DNA of 64,000 nucleotides from Acholoe squamosa (taxonomy: Eukaryota; Annelida; Polychaeta; Phyllodocida; Polynoidae), in assembly GCA_949317995.1 (NCBI GenBank), contig OX439040.1, forward strand, positions 20,889,830 to 20,953,829, in the 5' to 3' direction. The notes under the pieces are model-generated. The model was not told the DNA's origin, did not search any database, and saw only the letters and a program-made list of their open reading frames with translations. The position numbers and the translations under genes were made by a program. This document shows positions 1 to 9,600 of this stretch, in pieces (position 1 is the first letter of the stretch; every line of letters starts with the position of its first letter).

Positions 1-1803
1 CTTAGGTTTCAACTTGAGACCATTTGAAATAATACGTTCTAGTACCATTTTTAGGTTATTAGAACATTCTTCGAATGTTTTTCCGAAGACAATGACATCG
101 TCTAGATATACAAGACATCTTTTCCACAATAAATCACTTAGAATTGTTTCCATCATTGCTTCAAATGTTGCAGGTGCATTGCACAATCCAAACGGCATTA
201 CATTATATTGGAATAATCCAATATGACTTGAAAATGCAGTTTTCTCCATATCTGAAGGGTTCATTCCCACTTGCCAATAGCCTGATTGCAAGTCTAGGGT
301 ACAAAACCAACTGTTTCCTCCTAAGGAGTCAATGGTTTCATCTATTCTCGGTAATGGATACGAATTCTTTTTCGTTATTCCATTCAACTTCCTGTAGTCT
401 ATGCAGAAACGGATAGTACCGTCCTTTTTTGTTACCATACACACAGGACTACTCCATGGACTATTGGAAGGGACTATTACATCCTGTTCCAACATCTTAT
501 TTATTTCATCCTCAGCTACTCTCTTTTTTGCTAAGGGTAACCGTCTATACGGTATCTTAAAGGGTTCGGCATCTCCAGTATCTATTTTATGTAATACCTT
601 ATTTGTCGTACCTAGTTTTTCACCAGGTTTGGCAAAGGCAGTATGATACTGACAGAGCATATCATAGAACTCTTTCCGGTGTTCCGGATCTTCTAATGAA
701 GTTTCTTCATACAACTTAAGTAAGTCTTCCGAAATTTCATCATCTCCTGTTACCTTCTGTAAGCTTAGCTTACTATCCGTTACAGTTTCCGAAAGGGTCA
801 CGTTTCCAAAAACTTGTCCCTTTTTCAAGTAGATAGTAGTGTTTCCAGTATTGGAGACAGGTACTACCGACCAGGATGCATTCGCTACTATAGTGTCTAC
901 AGAATTTAATCCAATACCTGACAAAGTAACTACATCCGGTTCTATCACTGCAGGTTTGTTACGCATTGCAGGATCACTTCTTACAAGCACATCACAGGCT
1001 ACTCCCGGAGGGATTCGCACAGTGTGTGCCACACTAGCCATACTGCTCACTTGTCTCAGTGCACATCTAACCTTCACGGGGTACGGGTATCTCACACTCA
1101 ACACTCCTGTTTGGGGTTCCAATACAGCACCATACAGGGATGCGAAATCCAACCCGAGTATCCCCTCATCTGCTATATCCGCAACGGTGGCGCTCATGAC
1201 ATAGTCATGTATACCATCTAACTGTAGTCTCACACAAGTTCTACCATACGTTTGCAAGGTACTGCCGTCGGCCGTCTGAGCACTTCCTCCCGATTTGAGA
1301 GTATCATGTTCATCCGGTATAAGGTCGTAGAACCCCTTGGAGATACAAGAGTGGCTAGCTCCCGTATCCACAAGGAATTCGGCAGACCTTCCGTTAACAG
1401 TAAGGCAAACATACCACCGCCTTCCGTTTAGAACAGAGGGCATGTCCGTGACAATCGGAACGTCATTTTTCACACCAGGAGTCAATCCACATCCTTTTAA
1501 GAATTCCAGACAAGGATGACCCGGGGGCAGGTGGGCACCACAGACCTTGGCTAACGAATAGCCGCCTGCCTCGTTACTGATATTGGGTTTCCCCTGTGCT
1601 CCCATAGCACCTGTTATATCAGCTTCCCTAACCTTCCGGGTGTCTACAACCACCTCGGTGTTAGGCGATCTTGTTACTTCATGTGAACTATCATCACGGA
1701 TGGTGATATCATGGCAAGATTTGTCACTGGGATCCCCTTCTTTGCCCCTCGGGAGACCCCTCCTTAGTTTTCCTCTGTACTTACTCCAGAGACACTCTCC
1801 TGT
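1..1803 (-). CDS. Ty3/gypsy retrotransposon Pol (protease + reverse transcriptase), 5' part
   Basis: This frame is open without a stop from 1803 to the window edge, so the gene is cut off by the window. An aspartic protease active site (FLVDTGASHS) lies near 1350-1377. The reverse transcriptase follows, with its first catalytic Asp in LDLQSGYWQV (about 268-297) and the YLDD box at 97-108. RNase H and integrase would lie outside. The motif order PR-RT and the RT motifs are those of Ty3/gypsy elements. The frame is -1 relative to Gag and overlaps its end by 40 nt (1764-1803). Two stops in the Pol frame, at 1822-1824 and 1804-1806, bound the overlap upstream, so Pol probably depends on a -1 shift. 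No inactivating change is visible, which points to a young copy. Confidence 0.9.
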
Positions 1804-4661
1804 CTACGAGGGACAGGTTTTTCAGCCATACATTCTGGAGCATAATGCCCCAGTTTCTGGCATCTGAAACATCTCCTCTGAGATTTATCAACTCTCGGTC
1901 TCTTTAGAGCTTCTGTTAATCCGGCTAATAATGTTTCCATCATGTTAGTCGGAGCAACAGGGGCTGCTACAGTTGGGTTCGCCGTAGAGGCTACACTGCC
2001 AGGTTGAGTTGATCCGGAAGCTGTTTTACCAGCAACAGATCCTCCTCTCCCTCTCGAATGTACTTTCCTATACTGCTTTTGTCGGTAATACTTTCCAGCT
2101 ACATGGACTGAACCAATATAATCTCCGTTTTCATCGGAGACATATTCATCTTTCTCATCAACTTCATTCGATTCAACCGGAGCTAATTGGGAAGTATCGT
2201 ATACCGGAGCAGGTGTACCTCCATATTGGAATGGAGCTGCTCTTATTGGATTAGGTCCGAGACCTACCAAACGTTTCTTCATGTCATGTCCATCGATTGC
2301 TATGAACAGATCACTGAAGGAAGTGTCATCTTTCCAAGAGTCCCAGACCACTTGCTTGTGATCCGGATCACGCAATCCACTGTAGAATTGTATAAACAAT
2401 TCTTGTAGATAACAATCATCATCGTGAGCCCAATTTGGACGTGCTTTCGAAAGCAAGTCCTGTAGCTCCAAACCAAAGACTTTGTGTGATTCTTTAGGTT
2501 TTTGTGTCCTCTTCTTGAAGCTTACCCACGGATCTTCTCTAACGATTGATCCAAACAGGTATGCGGCACATTCGACCAGTTGATCATAAGTACCGTATAT
2601 TCCGTAAGCTGCTCTCCATTGGTTGAGGGCTACTTTTCCGCCTTTATTTAACCAACAGATCAAATATGGCAGAGCTTCTTCTTTTGTCCAGCCACTACAA
2701 TTGACTTCGTCAACAAAAGCTTGATACCTGTCCTTCCATGGATCATTAGAATCATATGGAGGGGGTATCCGTGCCTGCCTACGTGCCGGATTATTACATC
2801 CGCGTAGTCTATCTGCTTCTCGCATGCTCCAGTTCATGACTTCCATGCCGTCTGCTCCCTTTCGGTAGCAGTCAATGCCAAGGTTTTGTATACATTGGCT
2901 TCTATCAAAGATGGTTTGCATCCCTGCAGGCATAGAAGTTCTCCTGTTAGGTTTCCTGCCATCTCCTCCTGATCCTGATCCTCCGAATCCGGATCCTCCT
3001 GGGCCGCCTGGAGGGTTTCCTCTTGGTGGACCATTATTATTATAGCCTCCAGATGAACCACCAGGGTATCCACTATTGTGACCGGTGTTTCCAGAAGAAG
3101 CATATCTAGGGTAAGAATCATTTTGATTCCATCCCTGGTTATAGCTATTACCATTCTGATAATTGCCACTTCCCGATGGATTATAATTATTTCTATATCC
3201 ATAGGAAGATGTTCTCGGTTGGTGCGTACCGCCGTTGATATTGTTTTGTGGCGGATTTGGTCTCGGAAAACGTCCATCAGTAGGACCATTACCAGAACCT
3301 GGGGGTGGATTCGGTAATCTTGGTACTGCTGGTGTACTGTGGCCGGGTTGGGGGAAATATGAAGGTGGTGTCAACATATGTCTCATTGGTCCGGGTGCTC
3401 TTGGTTGTGCCACGGGTGAATTATTATTATTCCCTGTAGCACCATCGTGAGTCGCTTTGATTTTGTGACTCAAATCTGGTATGGGTGGTGCTGGTCCTAT
3501 CGTATCCAGCATTGGAACTACTGGTTTAGATGCGGTTCCATTTACTGCAGCGTTATCCGGTTTCTTATAGATTCCGGATACCACATTCTTGTCAGCCCCA
3601 TCATCAACGAATGGGCTGTATCTAATTGGGGTTGCATCTTTAGATGTCTTTCCCAACATTGTAGATACCACAGCTGGGTCTATATTACCTATAGTTAACT
3701 GGGCTGCTTCTACATATTTATCTAGAGTTATTGCAGTAGCCTGCAATTCCTGAAGCTCATTCGTGAGTTTCTGTCTATCCTCCTCCAGTTGTTTGTTGTA
3801 AGCTATGATGCCTACCCGGATGGTCTCATTATCTTCAGCTTGTTTACTGCACTGAAGTTTCAATTTATCCAACTCCTCCTGATAATGGCGAATTTCGGAT
3901 TCGAATTTTGCCTTATCAAGGTTTAGTTGGTCGTTCGTATCTATGTATGTTTGGATACGAATGTGCCTATTGTCATATTCTTTATTGAATGAATCTCTCA
4001 TAGATTGAAGTTTTAGTTCTTCACTCTCGAGTTCTTTCATGTACTCGCTCCTTCTGGCTTCGAATTCCTTTCGCATGCCAGTTAGGTCCTCTTCCATTTG
4101 AAGTTTTTCATGCAGTACTTCATCCTTAGCTTTGACCAAGGTATTTAAATTCTCGTTCAAAGTTACATAAGTTTCATTCAACAACAGGACATCCGGTCGT
4201 TTTAATTCTTCACCTTCCGGCACCGCATAGGTTAAGTCGCCATCTATAGCGCTATAATCTAATATTGGTAATTCGGGCCTGGGTAACCTATAAGGTAGTT
4301 CTCCGAATGTTACCCTTTTTCGCATTGGTGCCGGATGTTCTGGGTTAGTACTACCACCGACTTCAAACATCGAATCACATAATTCGTCAACAATTGAATG
4401 CTGGCCTATTAAGTTACTATATCTCTGTATGGACTGTTCGCGTCGTACAGAGTCTGGCAGATTCTCCTCACTATCATTATAGTGGGGTCCGGGATCTCTC
4501 CAGGATGCTGATTCTGCATCTTGTGGGTCCGAATGGGCTTGGAGCATTAGCGATCCATTTCCATTCTCTTGGGCAAGTGATTGCCCTGCTGGGTTAGCTT
4601 CCCTAAGGGTGTCTAACCCATGTACTAGCCGTTCGGACGTTATAACGTCCGGGCTATACAC
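1764..4661 (-). CDS. Ty3/gypsy Gag, unusually long (965 aa)
   Basis: This is the capsid/nucleocapsid polyprotein of the LTR element. Residues about 1-155 are acidic and lack recognised motifs. Residues about 160-320 are a charged, heptad-like coiled coil rich in E, K, L and Q. Residues about 390-600 are a disordered Pro/Gly/Asn/Ser/Tyr-rich stretch. A retrotransposon-gag type capsid core follows at about 640-810, with Trp-rich motifs such as DPWKDRYQAF. Near the C-terminus is one CCHC zinc knuckle (CFRCQKLGHYAPEC). Most gypsy Gags are 300-500 aa, so the N-terminal half is an addition. The start chosen is the first ATG, 6 nt downstream of the primer binding site, which leaves almost no leader. 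Pol follows in the -1 frame. Confidence 0.88.
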   Translation of the reverse strand: MYSPDVITSERLVHGLDTLREANPAGQSLAQENGNGSLMLQAHSDPQDAESASWRDPGPHYNDSEENLPDSVRREQSIQRYSNLIGQHSIVDELCDSMFEVGGSTNPEHPAPMRKRVTFGELPYRLPRPELPILDYSAIDGDLTYAVPEGEELKRPDVLLLNETYVTLNENLNTLVKAKDEVLHEKLQMEEDLTGMRKEFEARRSEYMKELESEELKLQSMRDSFNKEYDNRHIRIQTYIDTNDQLNLDKAKFESEIRHYQEELDKLKLQCSKQAEDNETIRVGIIAYNKQLEEDRQKLTNELQELQATAITLDKYVEAAQLTIGNIDPAVVSTMLGKTSKDATPIRYSPFVDDGADKNVVSGIYKKPDNAAVNGTASKPVVPMLDTIGPAPPIPDLSHKIKATHDGATGNNNNSPVAQPRAPGPMRHMLTPPSYFPQPGHSTPAVPRLPNPPPGSGNGPTDGRFPRPNPPQNNINGGTHQPRTSSYGYRNNYNPSGSGNYQNGNSYNQGWNQNDSYPRYASSGNTGHNSGYPGGSSGGYNNNGPPRGNPPGGPGGSGFGGSGSGGDGRKPNRRTSMPAGMQTIFDRSQCIQNLGIDCYRKGADGMEVMNWSMREADRLRGCNNPARRQARIPPPYDSNDPWKDRYQAFVDEVNCSGWTKEEALPYLICWLNKGGKVALNQWRAAYGIYGTYDQLVECAAYLFGSIVREDPWVSFKKRTQKPKESHKVFGLELQDLLSKARPNWAHDDDCYLQELFIQFYSGLRDPDHKQVVWDSWKDDTSFSDLFIAIDGHDMKKRLVGLGPNPIRAAPFQYGGTPAPVYDTSQLAPVESNEVDEKDEYVSDENGDYIGSVHVAGKYYRQKQYRKVHSRGRGGSVAGKTASGSTQPGSVASTANPTVAAPVAPTNMMETLLAGLTEALKRPRVDKSQRRCFRCQKLGHYAPECMAEKPVPRRQESVSGVSTEEN

Positions 4662-4667
4662 CAGAAT

Positions 4668-4685
4668 ATCCTGGTCACGGCACCA
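4668..4685 (-). other. Primer binding site, complementary to tRNA-His 3' end
   Basis: Read on the minus strand, TGGTGCCGTGACCAGGAT begins one base after the LTR end (...TTACA). Its complement ends in TCACGGCACCA, which is the acceptor end of animal tRNA-His as I know it, and the T-arm bases also fit. It therefore primes minus-strand cDNA synthesis and fixes the inner LTR boundary at 4687. Confidence 0.8.
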
Positions 4686-4783
4686 GTGTAAGGGTTTGTG
4701 GCCTTACGGACCTGGGGGGTTCGGGTCTTACGATTCGGAAAGAAAGAGTAAGACAGTATTCCAAGTGTATGCCAACGGTTAGG

Positions 4784-4789
4784 TTTATT
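4784..4789 (-). terminator. LTR poly(A) signal
   Basis: AATAAA reads on the minus strand, about 120 nt downstream of the LTR TATA box, where the end of R is expected. Confidence 0.5.
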
Positions 4790-4907
4790 ACTTAATGCAC
4801 ACTCACGGCTGCCGAATGATATCAAAGAGGCAGCTAATATTAAAAGACAGTGGTTTACATAGTGTGGAGGCCAGAAGGGCCTCTGACGTAGCGGCTGAGC
4901 CCTGGGC

Positions 4908-4915
4908 TTTATATA
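4908..4915 (-). promoter_or_regulatory. LTR TATA box
   Basis: TATATAAA reads on the minus strand inside the LTR, about 250 nt upstream of the gag ATG. It probably sets the genomic RNA start about 25-30 nt downstream. Confidence 0.55.
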
Positions 4916-5095
4916 CGGACCCAGGTGTTCGTCGTCAGATGTCCCCACAGACCCGGATCGGTGCTGCCACCTATCCGGAACCTGAGGAACGTCCGACGAC
5001 TCGACTCACCCGCCACGTCAGACGGTACCCAACTCCTATGGTAGTAAAGTGTACCTCTACAAGGACAAGGATTTCATACTATAGAACAGTACAAA

Positions 5096-5459
5096 CACTT
5101 CTAAAACATAAGCCCTAGTAGGCGCTTATGTGTTCAAAATGAACTTAAAGTGCGTCTTATATGCTAGTTCGCCTTATATGTGAGGTTATACTAGTACCTC
5201 CTACTTTGGCTCTCGAAGATTAAAATAATCAGAGGTGTCTATTGGTAGGATAAAGGGATATTCCTATCAGAATGTGGAATCCCCCATTGATGGTGGTGCA
5301 ACCTGGCGTATTGTAGGGTAACTGACATTCTCCTGGACGTAATATAATTCCATGTATAATACTGGTCATTTGAAATACATCAGATCGTACTATGGTCCAA
5401 AGAAGACAATCGAAACCTACCGTAGTGCGAGATCTACTTCTCCATAACAGTCTTATTCC
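5096..5459. other. Intergenic, no gene seen
   Basis: This flank of the LTR has no credible ORF. It holds a short inverted repeat at about 5105-5131 (ACATAAG...CTTATGT) and GCGTCTTATATG-like text at about 5153-5165 resembling the ends of the MITE family at 16,826 and 18,116. Confidence 0.4.
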
Positions 5460-5680
5460 ATCATGGTTGGATGATATATGTGGCCAGCGGGCTTCCCTAG
5501 CCCACTTAAAAGGGTCTACTTCTCCTCTTTCCTATCCCCTCAGGATGTGTGTGGTGCACATATGCGCGGGCACTGACACATTCCCCTGTGAAATTGTGTA
5601 ATGTAGTTCTCGCCATGAATATGACCTTAGCTCTCAAAATGGCGTTAAACATCTATTACTCACTCACTATATGTGGCCAG
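5460..5680 (+). repeat. SINE-like dispersed repeat, copy 1
   Basis: This stretch shares a long, easily aligned sequence with 20,440-20,610 and 27,117-27,225. Shared text includes GGTGCACATATGCGC, ATATGACCTTAGCT and TGGCGTTAAACATCTATTAC, then a short ACTC-type tail. Tails of this kind are common in invertebrate tRNA-derived SINEs. No clear Pol III boxes were identified. Confidence 0.6.
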
Positions 5681-5689
5681 ATGAGGGAA

Positions 5690-6400
5690 AACATGCCTCC
5701 AGGGAGAAATCGTTTTTCCAGGTTTAAGTCATAGGCTTCAAAATGAGGCATGTTGAGCTAAAATATCCCTGGTAGTTTTGCTGTAATTGCTTGTCAAACA
5801 TAGGTTGCCATGTGCGAATGAAAATGGCAAATAAGCTCTAAATGCATTATGTCCTATCATAAATACTTATAATGCAAAAAAAATACAGTTTTGTGGAAAT
5901 ATACCAAAGAAATGTGATGTTTATATTGTAAAATTGGTTCTAGAGGGAATTTTTGAGCTCTCTTCAGTTCTGAGTTCCTGAAGGGATTTCCAAAAAACAA
6001 TTGTGGCAAAAATTCCCATTTGGAATAATGGAGTGGTTTCCATTGCAACCAGAAATTGCAATATGTCAATTTTCTATGTTGCTATGGCAACCAACATTCC
6101 TTTGCCATTTCAAAAAAAACAGAAGGCTTTCAGTGGAGATGGAATAATTCTAAGCATACCACTTGATTCCCCATCAAAAATTGGTATAAAGCATTTTTTG
6201 GCTTATTTTTCAGTGTTGTACCCATATATTGCCCCCTGGTGGCCAAAGCCAGTACTAAAAATCCCCCCTGGAGGGGCGTTCTTGCCTGTGGGCCCACATA
6301 TAAGTCAGTAAAGAGAGGACGTATTCGTGCCTTTATTGACGACAAAATGAAAAATATTCTACAATCTCAGGCTTATTTTTAACTTCTTTGCAACCTTTGT
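5690..6400. repeat. Diverged dispersed repeat between the SINE and DRG2
   Basis: No gene is visible. About 6000-6310 resembles 63,590-63,840: both have a GCTATGGCAACC/CCATGGCAACAG motif followed by CCCCYTGGTGGCYAAA and CAGTACTAAA-type text. They look like copies of one interspersed repeat. Confidence 0.45.
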
Positions 6401-6539
6401 ATTTAAATTCCAACGTCCTTGCTACACGAGCAGAAGTATTTGTCCTCCGAACCAACTAGCCTATGATTGTGGTATATTTATAAAGCAATGTGTTTGTACC
6501 CTTTGTGTTTTCTAGGTTCACCTGCACAAATAATTCAAG

Positions 6540-6603
6540 ATGGGGATCTTGGAAAAAATCTCCGAGATTGAAAAGGAGATCGCCCGGACGCAGAAAAACA
6601 AAG
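6540..6603 (+). CDS. DRG2: DRG2 exon 1
   Basis: Residues 1-21 plus one base. The ATG context is CAAGATGG and the donor is GTATGT, leaving a phase 1 intron. This is the N-terminal helix typical of DRG2. Confidence 0.95.
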
Positions 6604-9600
6604 GTATGTTACACCAACCAGTACCAACCAACTTTGATTGATATTTGTATTTTAATGATTCATTTCAAAGTTATGCATACTTTGAATATATAAAATTGCT
6701 CTGTGGCTTATATATGTCAATTAATAAGCAACTTTTGGAATATCGTAATGATAGCCGAGATTATGCATGGCACAGTCTCTAAATGAACAGTATTAATCAG
6801 TACTTTACAATATATGCTGAAAGTTATGATTCAGTTTAATCTAATTGTGTTCAAACAATACCACGATATTAACAATTTTACAATTATGCTGGCATGATAA
6901 TGTCGATTAGGATTATTGAGAAAGAATAGTTAAGCATAGGGGGAGCCTGCAATCTATTTTTGTCTGTGTCTCCTCTGCTATGGACTATTCCTACACAATG
7001 TTCTAATATAATAACAACACTGTGTGTTTTAACTATGAGTGAAGGAATTTCCAGAATATATCTCATACTTTTGATTTTATTCACAGATTAGACATTTCAT
7101 CATTTGGAGCCCTATGTCAGATTAGCATTGGAGCATTTTAAGATTCAGAAATGCATCTCTGTAGCCTTTGTTTTAGAATTGTTTCTTCTGAAACTACTAT
7201 ATATATGTAGTACAGGTTTTATATCAGAGGGTTATGGTACAATTTTATCATATTTTCTGTATTTGAACAAGGTATTCACTGGTAAAGATCTCTATGGAGT
7301 GCTAAAGTGTGTGTTGCCATATCTGCATTTTTTAATATCAGAGGAGGTCTAAGCGTAAGGACACCATGTGGAACTGCTATGTTCTTCTCTGTGTAAAAGT
7401 TTTTATTTCACCTTGAAATAATGCTTTCTCATAATATCTATATCGTGTTGGTGATGAAACATTACTTTAATTACCTGTTTCATTATACATTTGTATTTCA
7501 CTTTATAAAAGATTTTGTGAAACACTGTGAAAACATGTATGTATGCAGGTGTCCTTACACTGTGCTTCTCCTCTACAGAGAGGTAGGGTGATCTGGCCAG
7601 TTTGCTGACCACTGGCCCGTGACGAGGTACAGACTATTACGCAGTGATTGGCAGTTGGGTGTGTGTGTGTGTGGGGGGGGGGGGGGGTAAGGCAGAGCAG
7701 GGTACACTCATAATGATACACTTGTTGACTATGACATTGGACATTGAATGAGACTGGTCCCTCTGATAGCTGAGTGAGGTGCATGCAGAATGGACAGTCT
7801 ACATGCTATAAGTTCTTAGCTGCAGTGGCTAGTTGGGGTTGAATTTGTGCTATATACTACCAAAAGCCCATATGATAGTATGCCCTATCTGTCAGTCTCA
7901 CCAACTGAAACTCACAGGACTATTCTCTACTATTGTATTAAAATCTACAACACTATGGTTTTATTAATATTATATAGATATGTAATTTAATGTCAACATC
8001 CAAAAGTTATAAATACACTATGTAACTTGTATTGTTTCCAACAAAGTTAATGCAATAGACGACAAACGACAAATCCCATGCCTAATTTTAATGGCTGGAA
8101 TTTAGACTCAGTCTTATATGATTTAATTAATAAGGTTCATTTTAGGACTGTAATATTTTATGCTCTATTCATGATTTAGTTCATGCTTGATTAATATTGG
8201 CTTCCAATATAGGATCTGAAGGGGCAACAGGGCTTTTGACAGGATTTTTTTTTTTGCAATGGGACAAATGGTGCAGTTTTGCAGTATCTAATGCGCCAAT
8301 TTGAGAGGCAATTGGACAAAAATATGAAAAAAACGAAAAGCAAAACAATTTGTTGGGAAATACAGCTCCTTATTATGTATAAATAACCACTGCAGATAAC
8401 TTTTACACAAATACTTGTACACTGAGATAGTCATTCTAATAAGTGCCACAGAGTGGTTTAATTTGCAGAGGTTAAATCTGCAGACTTCTATCTTTCCAAT
8501 GAGGGGTCTGCCATTTCTGTGTCATTCTTAGTATGAAACCCTGATCCTTTCCAAAAAAGAAAAACTTTTCTATGTGACATTTGTCGCATATCTTACCATT
8601 TAAACGCGCAATCTAAGGTTTAAATGCGTGTATTATGCGCTGCGTGGCCCTGTCAAAAGCCCTGGGACAGTTGCGAGATAGATTTTTGACCAATGTAATG
8701 ATTCTCTGGTGATTTTGGCAGTTTCTTAGGGTTTAATGGTACCATAGAGACTAGACAGTGACTTTCTGTTCTCTCTTCGATGGTAGGTGTTAACAGGCCT
8801 GATATTTAAGTCATATCTCGCCGATACCAGCTCCAGACATAGCTGTGCACACTAGACTTTGATTCCAACGTTCTATACAGAAATATAACATTGCTTCTCT
8901 TGTCATTGTTACGGTAGAACCTCAGATAATTCATTTCAAAAGAAAAATAATGACCAAATTTACATTTCTCTTCACGACCGAGTGCAATCTAGGTCTCCTC
9001 AAGGCCAAACTTAACCTTAGATAATTCCATTTGAAAGGAATACTGATAACCACTTTTAATTTTCTCTTAGCGACCGAGTACCATCTTGGTCTCCTCAAGG
9101 CCAAACTCGCCAAGTATCGCGCACAGTTAATGGAACCTACCGGCAAATCTGGGGCAAAGGTAAGGAACATTACTTGGATATTTTTATATTTCACTTTATG
9201 GTGAGGGATATGTATTTGATATGTGCCACTTCATTTGAGTGCGACAATTTTCTTATACCTTAATTCCATGTTAATCGAAACCTTCATGTTTTCTATCAGC
9301 CAGAGATTGATGCCTCCTTGGTTCAGTAGTTTTCAATAATATATCACTACGAATAAGTACCCAGTAATTTTATACCAAGTTCTGTCAGACCATTCTCTTT
9401 TTGCTTGGCCAGTGACAATGATGTGTCATTGTGTCTTGAATTCAAGATGTCAGGCATATTATTCTATTCAGAATATCGGGTATTTGACCGTGAAGTGTAA
9501 TCAGTTGTGGTATTTGCACCGATCGATTGAGAAAATATGTAAATATCAAAGAGAGGAGTGGTCTTAGATCTGAAGCTCTTAGACTCTGGACTGGACTGAT

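Larger units (their letters stand above)
4687..5095 (-). repeat. 5' LTR of the gypsy element (outer end uncertain)
   Basis: The inner end is fixed by the adjacent primer binding site and by the terminal CA. The stretch holds a minus-strand TATA box (4908-4915) and, downstream of it, an AATAAA (4784-4789), the expected U3-R-U5 order. The outer boundary cannot be fixed because the partner LTR is outside the window. 5095 is an estimate based on a TGTAC start near 5092. Confidence 0.6.

Noticed and set aside
2834-3289. Minus-strand ORF of 151 aa within the gypsy Gag
   Set aside because: Shadow in another frame of the low-complexity Gag region.
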